Positions 1 to 8,783 of a stretch of 64,000 nucleotides of DNA are shown here, piece after piece. Under the pieces are notes generated by a model. It was not told where the DNA came from and made no database searches. It saw only the letters and a list, made by a program, of their open reading frames with translations. The translations under genes and the position numbers were made by a program. The stretch's first letter is position 1; each line of letters opens with the position of its first letter. The DNA comes from Chitinophagales bacterium (GTDB lineage: Bacteria; Bacteroidota; Bacteroidia; Chitinophagales; UBA2359): contig JAHDFD010000001.1 of assembly GCA_020628375.1 (NCBI GenBank), positions 17,232-81,231 of the forward strand. The letters are read 5' to 3'.

Positions 1-8
1 TTTAATAT

Positions 9-353
9 TTATAAATTTTGTTCAAAGTAATAAATAATTTGCGACTTAAGAAAACGTTCCTGACTTTCTAAGCCTTTTGGCATAACTTTTCCCGTCGGTT
101 CAAAATGCGGCCAGCCTTCATCATCTCTTCCGACAAAGCGGAAATATTCTTCCTGAGCTAATAGCGTACAAACGGCGATGTGCATTAAATCTTGCTTTTC
201 TTCTTTTTCAAAAGTTCTGTTTACATGCCCATATTCCTGAAGACCAATCAAAAAGAGCATGGTCTGTAAATTGGGTTTACGTTTGAACATTGGCTTTACC
301 TTATACAACAAACGTTGCCACGCAGTTTCCAATTCCCTTTCTTCTGAAGTCAT
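9..353 (-). CDS. Conserved hypothetical protein (114 aa)
   Basis: I do not recognise a named family. The product is a small soluble protein with no signal peptide or membrane segment. It has a basic patch near residues 19-27 (KVKPMFKRK), and the sequence from about residue 30 (MLFLIGLQEYGHV...) looks like a compact helical domain. It is transcribed divergently from the ceramidase-like gene, with a 76-bp AT-rich spacer that probably holds both promoters. Codon use resembles the neighbours and the frame is intact from ATG to stop, so it is likely a real gene. Function is unknown. Confidence 0.7.
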   Translation of the reverse strand: MTSEERELETAWQRLLYKVKPMFKRKPNLQTMLFLIGLQEYGHVNRTFEKEEKQDLMHIAVCTLLAQEEYFRFVGRDDEGWPHFEPTGKVMPKGLESQERFLKSQIIYYFEQNL

Positions 354-477
354 TAGTATTCTAAAATTTCCTCAAAGTTAAGAGTTTAAAAGTTTGTGAG
401 TTTGTGAATTGCTTTTTTGATTATTATCAATGCAAAAAAAAATCCTAACAATTATTTTTCCAAAAAAAAATTCTATT

Positions 478-2202
478 ATGTGGAAAGCAGGGATAGCTAA
501 AACTGATATTACCGCCTATGAAGAAGGGCAAGGCATGTTCGGATATGGCATTTGGGATCAGAAGATCAAGAATGCGGCTACTCCTTTGTATGCAAGATCT
601 TATGTACTTCAATCCAAAGAACAAACGCTTATTCTTGTATGTGTTGAATTAGGTATTGTTTCGATCTATCTGAAAGATCAGGTTGTACAATCGCTTCAGC
701 AAGCTTTGCCAAATCAGGCAATAACAGATAAAAATGTACTCATTACCGCCCAACATACGCATTCAGGACCGGCGGGGCTTACGCAATATGCCATGTATAA
801 TTTATTTGTTCCCGGATTCAGAGCTAAGGTTTTCCATGAAATAAAAGACAAGATCGTTGCTTCGGTACAAGATGCATTTGATCGACTACAAAACGTTCAA
901 CTCAGTTTTGGATCAGCAGGATTCGATCAGCAAACTTTTATCGGTATTAATCGTTCTGTTGATGCTTATAATGCTAATCCTGAAATCACAAAAACGGTTG
1001 ATAAAGAAGATGCTTTCGATAAGAATATGTACCTTTTACGTATAGAGGATGAAAAAGGAAAATTAATAGGTTCTTTCAATTGGTTTGGTTTACATACGAC
1101 TTGTTTTTCCAGTAAAAACACTTCTGTTCACTTTGACAACAAAGGCTATGCTGCTCAAATGCTGGAAAAAGACTTACTTAACGATAAAACTAGTATTCAT
1201 GCGTTCGCTCAGGCCAAAGCTGGTGATGTTACTCCTAATCATATTTATGATAAGAAAACTAAACGTACTAGTGGTCCTTTTGAATCAGAAGATAAAAATG
1301 CAAGACATTTTGGCGAGCTTCAGGCAAAAAAAGCCTTTGAAATATTAAATAACAAAACAGAATTTTTAGCTCCAGAACTTGATAGTGCATTAATGTATGT
1401 TGATTTTTCAAATGTTGTTCCTGACCCAAAATATACCAATGGAAAAGAAGGTGTTCGTACAAGTGAAGCAGTACACGGAGCTGCCTTTCTGATCGGAACA
1501 GCTGAGGGTCCCGGAACCAATAATGCTTTTGAAACAATTACCCTTAAATCTGCAAGTTGGGTAACCAACAGGTTTGAGCAATTGAAGTCTGTTTTTGCAC
1601 GAAAAGACCGTAAAAACTACATTCAGCAAAAATACAGATCACAATATCCGAAAATCCTTTCCTTTGAAACAGGCGAAGGCAGATTAATGGGGGCCTATCA
1701 TCCGAAGAAAATTATTTTCCCTGACGTTTTCGATCCTTCTATTGCTATGGTAAAACGAGCTGATCGCATGGGTGCTCTCGATTTACGTCCCTGGGTTGCA
1801 CATATTCTGCCAATTCAGATCATAACAATCGGCAATCTTGCCATTTTAGGAATTGCTGCAGAAATAACCAGTGTTGCCGGAGTACGATTAAAACAAACGG
1901 TTGCTCCCATTCTGGCTCAGAAAGGCATTGATAAGATTATTATTTCGAGCTATGCCAACGGATATAACGGTTATATCACCACTCCTGAAGAATATATGTT
2001 ACAATGCTACGAAGGTGGTCATACTGTTTTTGGCAAATGGACACTTTCAGCCTATCAAACTAAATTTGAGTATTTGGCTAAAGAAATGCTGAAACCTGAA
2101 AAGGAGCGCAACCTCAATCCTTTAATACAACCTTTGATCTTTGATGAAGCTGATGTATGGGATGGATTCAATCCGGTGAACCAACAGGCACATGCAGCCT
2201 AA
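478..2202 (+). CDS. Neutral/alkaline non-lysosomal ceramidase-like hydrolase
   Basis: The product matches the neutral ceramidase N-terminal domain family (PF04734), which hydrolyses the amide bond of ceramides. The chain opens with the family-typical WKAGIAKTDIT. It carries the zinc-site motif QHTHSGPAG at about residues 90-98 and, near the C-terminus, the family block SYANGYNGYITTPEEY followed by YEGGHTVFG. The open frame extends to an ATG at 430, but those 16 residues (MQKKILTIIFPKK...) do not form a good signal peptide, so I place the start at 478 (574 aa). The characterised Pseudomonas-type enzymes are secreted and longer; this copy seems cytoplasmic and lacks most of their C-terminal domain. 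The substrate could be another lipid amide. The stop runs directly into a dispersed repeat. Confidence 0.82.
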   Translation: MWKAGIAKTDITAYEEGQGMFGYGIWDQKIKNAATPLYARSYVLQSKEQTLILVCVELGIVSIYLKDQVVQSLQQALPNQAITDKNVLITAQHTHSGPAGLTQYAMYNLFVPGFRAKVFHEIKDKIVASVQDAFDRLQNVQLSFGSAGFDQQTFIGINRSVDAYNANPEITKTVDKEDAFDKNMYLLRIEDEKGKLIGSFNWFGLHTTCFSSKNTSVHFDNKGYAAQMLEKDLLNDKTSIHAFAQAKAGDVTPNHIYDKKTKRTSGPFESEDKNARHFGELQAKKAFEILNNKTEFLAPELDSALMYVDFSNVVPDPKYTNGKEGVRTSEAVHGAAFLIGTAEGPGTNNAFETITLKSASWVTNRFEQLKSVFARKDRKNYIQQKYRSQYPKILSFETGEGRLMGAYHPKKIIFPDVFDPSIAMVKRADRMGALDLRPWVAHILPIQIITIGNLAILGIAAEITSVAGVRLKQTVAPILAQKGIDKIIISSYANGYNGYITTPEEYMLQCYEGGHTVFGKWTLSAYQTKFEYLAKEMLKPEKERNLNPLIQPLIFDEADVWDGFNPVNQQAHAA

Positions 2203-2204
2203 TT

Positions 2205-2703
2205 ATAGTTGCGATGTATAATGACATTTTTGTACGTAGGCGACTATTTAACAGACCGCAGACAACAAAAACCTTACTCTTTACGATTAGAATGTTTTGG
2301 CTCATATCTGATATAGGTTGAAGGCTACAAATTCGTATGTCGAGTTCGCAGGGACCCCTGTCGGTGCATAAAAATACCTATTTCTAAGGAAATTTAGATT
2401 TTTACTTACTCACTCCGACATACTCTTTTTGCATCTTATACAATTTTAACTTTAATATATCGTACATTTATGAGAGTGTGAGCTACTATCAAATTTAGCC
2501 CAATATACGAGTCATGCCCCGAAAAATAGGGAGGTGTCTATATTTCGACTTCATTACATTACGCTCAATATGACACGAAAATTTGTACGTTTTTTAATAT
2601 TTAAATTTGTATTACACACCAAATTGGAGATGAGCCAATGTTTTTTGTGGACAGTGGACTATTGTACTGTTGACAGTTGAGATTTATTTATCGCAACTTA
2701 GTA
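2205..2703 (+). repeat. Dispersed intergenic repeat family A, copy 1 (interrupted)
   Basis: This spacer between the ceramidase-like gene and the PNPOx-like gene holds no credible ORF. Its ends, AGTTGCGATGTATAA and TTTATCGCAACTTA, are inverted repeats. The left arm (to about 2290) and right arm (from about 2635, TTTTGTGGACAGTGGACT) match the contiguous copies near 9531, 13791 and 16030. Between the arms lie about 340 extra bases that include repeat B (2438-2612), so this copy looks like an A element invaded by other repeats. Confidence 0.7.
2438..2612 (+). repeat. 175-bp MITE-like repeat B, copy 1
   Basis: This segment aligns without gaps to 8483-8657, with about ten substitutions counted by eye. 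The ends ATACAATTTTAA and TTTAAATTTGTAT form imperfect terminal inverted repeats. There is no coding potential. It sits inside repeat A copy 1. Confidence 0.75.
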
Positions 2704-2775
2704 GTGTTTCATATTAATAGTGGCGGGTGAATTTTGAGTTGTTAATTTGTGCTAATATGAGGCAAAAAACACAGT

Positions 2776-2810
2776 CATAGCCTAAGCTATGGCGAGTATT
2801 TTTAACGAAG
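2776..2810 (+). repeat. Short interspersed palindromic repeat (CTATGGCGAGTATTT)
   Basis: The reverse complement of this segment resembles 23879-23918 (CTTCGTTRAAAATACTCGCC followed by a TAGCT-centred palindrome). Both copies lie in spacers next to gene 3' ends. It is probably a genome-wide intergenic repeat; a role as terminator or processing site is only a guess. Confidence 0.45.
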
Positions 2811-2879
2811 TATTAGTATGAATTAAGATTAAAAGAAACCGTCAATATTAACTTGAAAGACTACTTAGATTATAGTTTA

Positions 2880-3344
2880 CTATAAGTCAGCCTCAATACA
2901 ATAGGTTTTCCTTGCACTTTCAATTTGTGCTTGTTCTGTTGTTTCGGGAAATAATAGATATCGCGGTGCCAATATAGGTTTGATCTTTTCTACCTTAATA
3001 AGTGTTATACTTGGAAATGGGAAAAGACCATCAGTCATTTCTAACAATACTTTCTCCATATCAGCATAATTGGGAAAATCTTTATTGACAATACACGCTT
3101 TGCCTTTTAATTGAAATCCTTTTTGAACGAGAATATCTATAAAGCTTACAGCTACCCATTCATTACTCTTGATATTCTTAACTGATCCGGGAGAAGCGAT
3201 ATTGGCGATAATAATATATTCTTCACCATAAAAGTCAAAAATTTCTTTTGGAGACACATTCGGAATATTATCAGTATCTACTGTCGCCAGCCAACATAGA
3301 ACACTAGCTTTGATATACTTTTTGACTTCTTCAGATAACTTCAT
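2880..3344 (-). CDS. Pyridoxamine 5'-phosphate oxidase-fold (split-barrel) protein
   Basis: The 154-residue product has the flavin-binding split-barrel fold of the PNPOx-like family (PF01243). The N-terminus (KKYIKASVLCWLATVDTDNIPNVSPK) shows the strand-turn-strand pattern in which these proteins read as '...LATVD.DG.P.VSPK'. A second core stretch, EYIIIANIASPGSVKNIKSN and VAVSFID, fits the FMN-binding half. It lacks the substrate residues of true PdxH and is shorter, so it is more likely a general flavin reductase or F420/FMN-dependent protein than a vitamin B6 enzyme. It starts 5 bp after the stop of the upstream membrane protein gene, suggesting co-transcription. Confidence 0.8.
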   Translation of the reverse strand: MKLSEEVKKYIKASVLCWLATVDTDNIPNVSPKEIFDFYGEEYIIIANIASPGSVKNIKSNEWVAVSFIDILVQKGFQLKGKACIVNKDFPNYADMEKVLLEMTDGLFPFPSITLIKVEKIKPILAPRYLLFPETTEQAQIESARKTYCIEADL

Positions 3345-3349
3345 TGTTC

Positions 3350-3904
3350 TTACACCATATTGCCTACATCCACACGCATTTGTGCTATTGCCATTTGTGA
3401 GGGACTAACCGTTTTTGTTCCCAAAATATGATTCAGAATAGCTCTGTTCAAATCTTGTCCTGTTGCTTCTTCCGGCTGATTACCAGCAACATTATTTATT
3501 GTAGAGATCGTGCCTTCTATTGCTGACTTTATCAAATACCAACTATCGTCGCTTACGTATAATTGTTGTGTTACATTGTGGTCATATTCCTGTCTGATAA
3601 GTTCGATTAGCTGAAATTGTTGCTGCTTGAAAGTTAACCCGGAAGCATCAACTCTTTTGATAAGATTTATCAATTCAATTCGATCCATCAATAAAGTAAG
3701 GCGTTCATAAGCCTGTAGTTGAATTGGTAGCGTTTGCTTACGTTCTTCAATTTTTACATCAAACGGATTTGATGGTGGCTTAGGTGGTTCATCTCCTTTC
3801 TTCTTCATTAATAATGAAATAATAATTATCAGACCAGCTGCTACCATTGCCAGTATGAAGCCATTCAATAAAAAATTATCTGTTATTTCTAATCCTTGAA
3901 GCAT
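3350..3904 (-). CDS. Bacteroidota membrane-anchored protein of unknown function
   Basis: The 184-residue protein has one N-terminal membrane segment (about residues 13-33, NGFILAMVAAGLIIIISLLM), then a basic stop-transfer KKK and a proline-rich linker. The helical cytoplasmic domain begins near residue 55 (QLQAYERLTLLMDRI). This arrangement is common in Bacteroidota proteins annotated only as DUFs; I think it belongs to one of these but cannot name it with certainty. It precedes the PNPOx-like gene by 5 bp and is probably in the same operon. No catalytic motif is visible. Confidence 0.7.
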   Translation of the reverse strand: MLQGLEITDNFLLNGFILAMVAAGLIIIISLLMKKKGDEPPKPPSNPFDVKIEERKQTLPIQLQAYERLTLLMDRIELINLIKRVDASGLTFKQQQFQLIELIRQEYDHNVTQQLYVSDDSWYLIKSAIEGTISTINNVAGNQPEEATGQDLNRAILNHILGTKTVSPSQMAIAQMRVDVGNMV

Positions 3905-3973
3905 ATTCGAATTTACTTGTCGGTTCTTTTATACTCAAATATGTATGTAATTATTGTTCAGATCAGGTATATC

Positions 3974-5023
3974 TTAATTTTTATTTTCAGAATTCTGTTC
4001 AAATTCACCCGCATCAACATCTTTAATGAAATCTATTACACCTTCCATAAAAAACTCTTGTTCATCCCACATTGCTAAATGGCTTCCATTGGCGCAATGT
4101 AATGAACGACCATTCTGAACGAGTTCTGCCATTTCTTTCATTTCATCAGGATTCATAGTGTCATATTCAGCCCCAACCATTAAAGTAGGCACTTCCAGGG
4201 TTTTTAATTCATCCCAAACTGACCAGTGTTTCAGTATTCCTCCCGGAACAAATTCACTTGGTCCCTGCATATATTCGTAAACAGGTCCGTTTACATTTCC
4301 AAAGCTTCTCATTACCGGTTCAGGCCATTCTTCAGGTGGAAACTGACATATATGTTTAGTATAATATTCATTGAAAACCAAATCCAGGTATTCCTGATTA
4401 TGATAGTCTTCATTTTTCTCATAAAACTCCAGTGAATCAATAAGTGCCGGACGCATTTTTGCGCGCAGCTTAGCATTATAAGCTTCATATTTGTCAAAAT
4501 CGGCAGTCATATTCGATACGATCAAACCTTTCATGTGTTGTTGGTATTTCAGTGCGTATTCCATTCCCAGAATACCACCCCACGAATTTCCTAAGATGTA
4601 AAAGTTATCCTGATCTAAGTCTAAGGCTTGTCGTACTTGTTCCACTTCTTCTACAAAACGCTCAATTGTCCATAGTGATTCGTCTTCGGGTTGGTCGGAA
4701 TATTTAGAACCCAGCTGATCGTAATGATAGAATTCGATACCTGCTTTTGGAAAAAAACTTTCAAAACATTCCATGTATTCATGGGTAAGTGCAGGACCTC
4801 CGTGCAACAATAGCACCTTTATATCAGGATTATTCCCAAAGCGTTTCGTCCAGACTTTATATCCTTCTTTAAGAGGTATCATCTGAACACCTGCTTGTTG
4901 GAATTTGCCTGGTGTTTTGAAGTCATAATACTTAGTCCTTGCGTCTGTAACATTCAGATTTGCTTCGCAGGCTGAAAGCAATAACAAGGCAATAAGAACA
5001 AAAGGGGTAATAATATTTTTCAT
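3974..5023 (-). CDS. Proline iminopeptidase-family alpha/beta-hydrolase lipoprotein
   Basis: The protein begins with a lipoprotein signal ending LLLLSAC (Cys19), so it is probably anchored in the envelope. It has a full alpha/beta-hydrolase set: oxyanion motif LLLHGGPALTHEY near residue 71, nucleophile elbow GNSWGG (Ser147), acid in GAEYDTMNPD (Asp288) and histidine in NGSHLAMWD (His315). The HGGP oxyanion sequence and overall layout place it in the S33 prolyl aminopeptidase group, which removes N-terminal proline or other residues from peptides. Export suggests use on scavenged peptides. The exact substrate is not determined by sequence. Confidence 0.85.
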   Translation of the reverse strand: MKNIITPFVLIALLLLSACEANLNVTDARTKYYDFKTPGKFQQAGVQMIPLKEGYKVWTKRFGNNPDIKVLLLHGGPALTHEYMECFESFFPKAGIEFYHYDQLGSKYSDQPEDESLWTIERFVEEVEQVRQALDLDQDNFYILGNSWGGILGMEYALKYQQHMKGLIVSNMTADFDKYEAYNAKLRAKMRPALIDSLEFYEKNEDYHNQEYLDLVFNEYYTKHICQFPPEEWPEPVMRSFGNVNGPVYEYMQGPSEFVPGGILKHWSVWDELKTLEVPTLMVGAEYDTMNPDEMKEMAELVQNGRSLHCANGSHLAMWDEQEFFMEGVIDFIKDVDAGEFEQNSENKN

Positions 5024-5065
5024 AGAACAAGTTGTACCTGAACTACGAATTTAAGCAATATGGCC

Positions 5066-5908
5066 CTAATAATCACCCAAGGTTTCTTCTAATTGAGCAA
5101 GTGCTTTGTCTTTTAGTTCATCGTTTGGTGCTTTTCCGTGCCATTCGTGTGTTCCTTCCATATAATCGACACCTTTACCCATATCTGTTTTCATGAGAAT
5201 AACAATAGGCTTTCCTTTACCAGTTTGCGATTTAGCGGCTGCCATTGTATCCAGAATATTCTGCATATCGTGTCCATCCATCTCCATTACATGCCAGCCA
5301 AATGCACTAAGTTTATCAGAAAGATTACCCAAGCCCATTACATCATCAGTTGAGCCATCAATTTGCTGACCATTATAATCAACGGTAGCAATTACATTAT
5401 CGATTTTATGGTGTGCTGCAAACATAAAAGCTTCCCAGTTCTGACCTTCCTGTAGTTCACCATCGCCATGTAAAGAATAAACGATCTTATCATCGCCGTT
5501 CAGCTTTTTGGTTAAAGCAGCTCCACAGGCAACAGACAAACCTTGTCCTAATGAACCAGAAGCAATTCGGATACCCGGCAAATGTTCGTGCGTAGCGGGG
5601 TGTCCCTGCAAACGAGAGTTTATTTTACGGAAAGTAGCCAATTCTTCAACGGGGAAATATCCGGCGCGCGCTAGTGTTGAGTAATAAACAGGAGAAATGT
5701 GTCCGTTCGATAAGAAAAACAGGTCCTCTCCTACTCCATCCATAGAAAAATCGCTGTTGTGTTCCATTATTTCAAAAAACAAACAGGTAAAGAAATCTGT
5801 ACATCCCAAAGAACCACCAGGATGCCCACTGCTTACTGCATGAACCATACGAATAATATCTCGACGAATTTGGGAAGCAATTTTCTGTAAATTTTCTATA
5901 GAAGCCAT
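5066..5908 (-). CDS. Transketolase, N-terminal (thiamine diphosphate-binding) subunit
   Basis: The 280-residue product covers only the first domain of transketolase. It has the SSGHPGGSLG substrate/TPP loop near residue 26, the SNGHISPVYYS loop, and the GDGELQEGQNWEA...VDYNGQQIDG segment that coordinates Mg2+ and diphosphate. In split transketolases a separate C-terminal pyrimidine-binding subunit, usually the next gene, completes the enzyme. Here the downstream gene on this strand is a lipoprotein hydrolase and no C-terminal half lies anywhere in the window, so the partner must be elsewhere. The known role is interconversion of pentose and hexose phosphates. Confidence 0.88.
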   Translation of the reverse strand: MASIENLQKIASQIRRDIIRMVHAVSSGHPGGSLGCTDFFTCLFFEIMEHNSDFSMDGVGEDLFFLSNGHISPVYYSTLARAGYFPVEELATFRKINSRLQGHPATHEHLPGIRIASGSLGQGLSVACGAALTKKLNGDDKIVYSLHGDGELQEGQNWEAFMFAAHHKIDNVIATVDYNGQQIDGSTDDVMGLGNLSDKLSAFGWHVMEMDGHDMQNILDTMAAAKSQTGKGKPIVILMKTDMGKGVDYMEGTHEWHGKAPNDELKDKALAQLEETLGDY

Positions 5909-5971
5909 TGTAAGGAATTAGTTTTATAGTTCGGACGCAAAGGTAATAGTTTATTGATGTAATATTCACAA

Positions 5972-6895
5972 ATGAAACAATACAGTTTAGCTATTCATGG
6001 TGGCGCTGGTGCCATTTCAAGAAAAAAAATGACTGAAGAAAAGTCGTGTGCCTATCGAGCAGCATTATCAGACGCTTTGGCTGAAGCCGAAAATATATTG
6101 CTTCGAGGTGGCACAGCATTAGAAGCTGTAGAAAAAGCAGTAATGAATATGGAAGATTCTCCGTTATTCAATGCAGGAAAAGGCGCTGTATATACGCATG
6201 AGGGTAAACATGAAATGGATGCAGCCATTATGTGTGGGAAAACTTTAGATGCCGGAGCTGTCTCTTTAATTTCAACGATAAGAAATCCTATTGTTCTTGC
6301 AAAAACCATTTTAGAGCGTTCAGAACATATTTTTCTGGCAGGAGAAGGAGCAATGGAATTCGCCAAACAAGAAAATATCGCCTTTGAAGATGCCGCATGG
6401 TTTAATACTGAATTTCGTTTCAATAGTTTACAAAAAGCGAAAATGAAACAAAAAATAGAATTAGATCACAATGAACGTGAAGATAAATATGGTACAGTTG
6501 GTGCTGTTGCACTCGATCAATATGGAAATTTGGCAGCGGCTACTTCTACAGGTGGAATGACCAATAAACGATTCGGAAGAATTGGTGATAGTCCTTTGAT
6601 CGGTATTGGTACTTATGCCAATAATAAAACATGTGCTATTTCCTGCACAGGAAAAGGAGAAGATTTCATACGTGCTATGGTAGCTTATGACATTTCTTGT
6701 TTAATGGAATACAAAGGTTTTTCTTTAGAAGCGGCAAGCAGGTTTGTTGTTCAATCAAAATTACCTGTAAAAAGCGGTGGATTGATCGCTGTTGATTCCA
6801 AAGGGAATATAGTTATGCCTTTTAATTCTGAAGGAATGTATCGTGCAAGTGTAAGCAACTCGAAAGCAAAAGAGGTGTTTATCTTTCAACCTTAA
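5972..6895 (+). CDS. iaaA: Isoaspartyl peptidase / L-asparaginase (Ntn hydrolase)
   Basis: The protein is a plant-type asparaginase. The conserved N-terminus reads LAIHGGAGAIS, the middle has FNAGKGAVYTHEGKHEMDA, and the autocleavage site is YGTVGAVALD, making Thr175 the N-terminal nucleophile of the beta subunit after self-processing. The beta subunit keeps STGGMTNKRFGRIGDSP, which lines the active site. The family hydrolyses L-asparagine and beta-aspartyl dipeptides arising from damaged proteins. No signal peptide is visible, so it acts in the cytoplasm. It is divergent from the transketolase subunit gene with a 63-bp spacer. Full length for the family. Confidence 0.9.
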   Translation: MKQYSLAIHGGAGAISRKKMTEEKSCAYRAALSDALAEAENILLRGGTALEAVEKAVMNMEDSPLFNAGKGAVYTHEGKHEMDAAIMCGKTLDAGAVSLISTIRNPIVLAKTILERSEHIFLAGEGAMEFAKQENIAFEDAAWFNTEFRFNSLQKAKMKQKIELDHNEREDKYGTVGAVALDQYGNLAAATSTGGMTNKRFGRIGDSPLIGIGTYANNKTCAISCTGKGEDFIRAMVAYDISCLMEYKGFSLEAASRFVVQSKLPVKSGGLIAVDSKGNIVMPFNSEGMYRASVSNSKAKEVFIFQP

Positions 6896-6999
6896 TTGCT
6901 CAACATGAGAAACAATTCAGTTATACAATAAAAATTCTGATAAGATTTATAATTATTTTTGTGTAATTAGAGTTTATTTCAAAAGTTAAAGTAAAGCAG

Positions 7000-7049
7000 T
7001 TCGGCTACGCTCACTGACTATATAAATTCGGTTGCTGAGCGTAGCCGAA
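7000..7049. repeat. Inverted repeat of the TTCGGCTACGCTCA type
   Basis: TTCGGCTACGCTCA (7000-7013) and its exact reverse complement (7036-7049) flank a 22-bp loop. The motif belongs to the short intergenic repeats that recur in this window near 8405, 58850 and 59130. As RNA it would form a stable hairpin between two same-strand genes. Confidence 0.7.
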
Positions 7050-7118
7050 GCCCTCTGACAAAACACCCAAAATAACTTTCGCAATAATGTCTATCGTAAA
7101 AAAGAAAACAACTCGACT

Positions 7119-8045
7119 ATGCCTCAAATGAATATCAAAAAAAGTATTGTTATAGACAAAGCTGCTAGTGAAATATTTCCTCTGTTGAATGACTTCCATA
7201 ACTGGCGGTCATGGTCGCCTTGGCTGATCGCTGAGCCAGAAGCTCAAGTGAATGTTGCAGGTGATGGCAAATCGTATAACTGGGAAGGAAAGGTAGTTGG
7301 AGCAGGTGAAATGGAAGTAAACACTGAACAGGAGAATAAGCATATTGCTTATGATCTTACGTTTTTAAAACCTTGGAAATCGACAGCAAAAACCTATTTT
7401 GATCTGAAAGAAAAAGACGGACGTACTGAGTTGAGCTGGAGCATGGAAAGCAGCCTGCCATTCTTTTTATTCTTTGGTAAAAAGAGTATGGAAACCTATA
7501 TAGGCATGGACTACGAAAGAGGCTTGAATATGTTGAAAGACATCGCAGAGAATGGTAAAGTAAATGCTACACTTTCTTTTAATGGAATCAAAGAATTTCA
7601 AGGTGGAAAATATATTGGCATTAAAAGAGCAGGAAGTTTTTCAGCATTAGGCAAAACGATGACTGAAGATTTTGAAAAATTAATGCCTTACGTTTATCAA
7701 AACTATAGACAAGAAATAAACGGACATGCTTTTTCTATTTACCACAAGTTCGATGCTGTTAAAGACAAAGTAGTTTATACCGTTGGTGTTCCATTAAAAA
7801 ACATACCAGAAAATATGACTGCTGACTTCATTAGTGGAGTTTTAAAACCGAGTAAAGTACATTCTGTTTCACAGCAAGGTGCATACAAACATATTGGCAA
7901 TATATGGTCGGTACAAATGGCACATCAGCGCGCAAAAAGCTTTAAAATGAAACGTGGTTTTCATCCTATGGAAATATATCACAACAGTCCTAAAGACACA
8001 CCGGAAAATGAGTTAATAACTGAGGTGATATTTGGTGCAAAGTAG
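7119..8045 (+). CDS. SRPBCC-GyrI-like two-domain ligand-binding protein
   Basis: Residues about 1-150 form a polyketide-cyclase/START-like (SRPBCC) domain, seen in KKSIVIDKAASEIFPLLNDFHNWRSWSPW and the later GAGEMEV and TELSWSMESSLPFF blocks. Residues about 160-308 form a GyrI-like/AraC effector-binding domain (YIGIKRAGSFSALGKTMTEDF, then VSQQGAYKHIGNIWS and HPMEIYHNSP). This pairing is common in Bacteroidota, where it is thought to bind small hydrophobic molecules without a DNA-binding domain. The start could also be the ATG at 7128. The preceding spacer carries the inverted repeat at 7000-7049. Confidence 0.85.
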   Translation: MPQMNIKKSIVIDKAASEIFPLLNDFHNWRSWSPWLIAEPEAQVNVAGDGKSYNWEGKVVGAGEMEVNTEQENKHIAYDLTFLKPWKSTAKTYFDLKEKDGRTELSWSMESSLPFFLFFGKKSMETYIGMDYERGLNMLKDIAENGKVNATLSFNGIKEFQGGKYIGIKRAGSFSALGKTMTEDFEKLMPYVYQNYRQEINGHAFSIYHKFDAVKDKVVYTVGVPLKNIPENMTADFISGVLKPSKVHSVSQQGAYKHIGNIWSVQMAHQRAKSFKMKRGFHPMEIYHNSPKDTPENELITEVIFGAK

Positions 8046-8139
8046 TCAGTCAGGTTAAGAGTGTGTTGAAATTTCTATCAACTAAAAACCAATATTTTAT
8101 GACCCTGATGGTGGAAAATGAATGACTTTTAAAATGCGC

Positions 8140-8163
8140 ATTGCTGGTCAGGCGACCAGCAAT
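8140..8163. repeat. Perfect 10-bp hairpin plus GACGCACAGTC motifs
   Basis: ATTGCTGGTC and GACCAGCAAT pair perfectly across the 4-nt loop AGGC. Downstream the motif GACGCACAGTC recurs (8188, then again near 8213), and a related GGTTTGGGACGCACAGTCTCC lies at about 22476. This suggests a mobile intergenic palindrome family. Confidence 0.55.
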
Positions 8164-8276
8164 GGATTCCCGATTTGGTTTGGGACGCACAGTCTAAGAC
8201 GCACCCGTCTGAGACGCACAGTCGATTGACCAAATCAACCATTTTAACCCACCACCGATGATAATTCTATAAACAC

Positions 8277-8316
8277 AAAAAAGAAAGCGCGAAGTGCCTA
8301 AGTACCTCACGCTTTC
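8277..8316 (-). terminator. Hairpin with U-tract on the minus strand
   Basis: GAAAGCGCG (8283-8291) pairs, with one G-U wobble, with CACGCTTTC (8308-8316). The minus-strand transcript then reads into a run of U (complement of the A-run at 8277-8282). It lies about 470 bp beyond the CpcT/CpeT-like gene, the only gene transcribed toward it. Its loop shares GCCTAAG with the terminator at 47390-47426. Confidence 0.5.
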
Positions 8317-8482
8317 CTATATAACTAAACCCTAAACATTACTGTTAGGCCTATTGAACGCTTCTACTTGAAAGAATGTTCATTAAACATTAAAATTATT
8401 TGTATGGGACTTCGACTACGCTCAGTCGCCTTGAGTGCCAAACATTATAAATAAAACAATTGCAAACCTCATAAATATAGTG

Positions 8483-8657
8483 ATACAATTTTAACTTTAA
8501 TATATTGTACATTTATGAGAGCGTGAACCACCATCAAATTAAGCCCAATATACGAGTCATCCCCAGAAAAATAGGGAGGTGTCTATATTTCGACTTCATT
8601 ACATTGCGCTCAATATGACACGAAAATTTGTACGTTTTTTAATTTTTAAATTTGTAT
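8483..8657 (+). repeat. 175-bp MITE-like repeat B, copy 2
   Basis: Gapless match to 2438-2612 with about ten substitutions, and imperfect terminal inverted repeats (ATACAATTTTAA / TTTAAATTTGTAT). Unlike copy 1 it is not inside a repeat A element, which shows that B is an independent unit. Confidence 0.75.
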
Positions 8658-8783
8658 GAGATACCTATGTTTTGGTTTCTCTGTATTTTACTCAAACTGA
8701 CTTGATAACAGGTGTATTTTTGAATTTTTAAAATTGTATTATTCGTCCAAAAATTCGATTATGTTTAGTCGTCCTCATTAAAA

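Larger units (their letters stand above)
8046..8783. other. Repeat-rich non-coding spacer
   Basis: This 738-bp gap has no credible ORF. In order it holds a perfect hairpin (8140-8163), near-tandem GACGCACAGTC motifs (about 8187-8223), a terminator-like hairpin on the minus strand (8277-8316), a TTCGACTACGCTCAG repeat (about 8406-8420) and repeat B copy 2 (8483-8657). The genes on either side converge. Confidence 0.6.

Noticed and set aside
430..477. Upstream start of the ceramidase-like gene as a signal peptide
   Set aside because: MQKKILTIIFPKK... has a short hydrophobic part and no cleavage site; the family N-terminus begins right after the internal ATG at 478.
1085..1629. Overlapping ORFs on both strands inside the ceramidase-like gene
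   Set aside because: They lack domains, have low-complexity composition and lie entirely in a well-supported coding frame.
7000..7049. Inverted repeat as an intrinsic terminator of the isoaspartyl peptidase gene
   Set aside because: There is no T-run on either strand after the stem, and the motif is a dispersed intergenic repeat elsewhere in the window.
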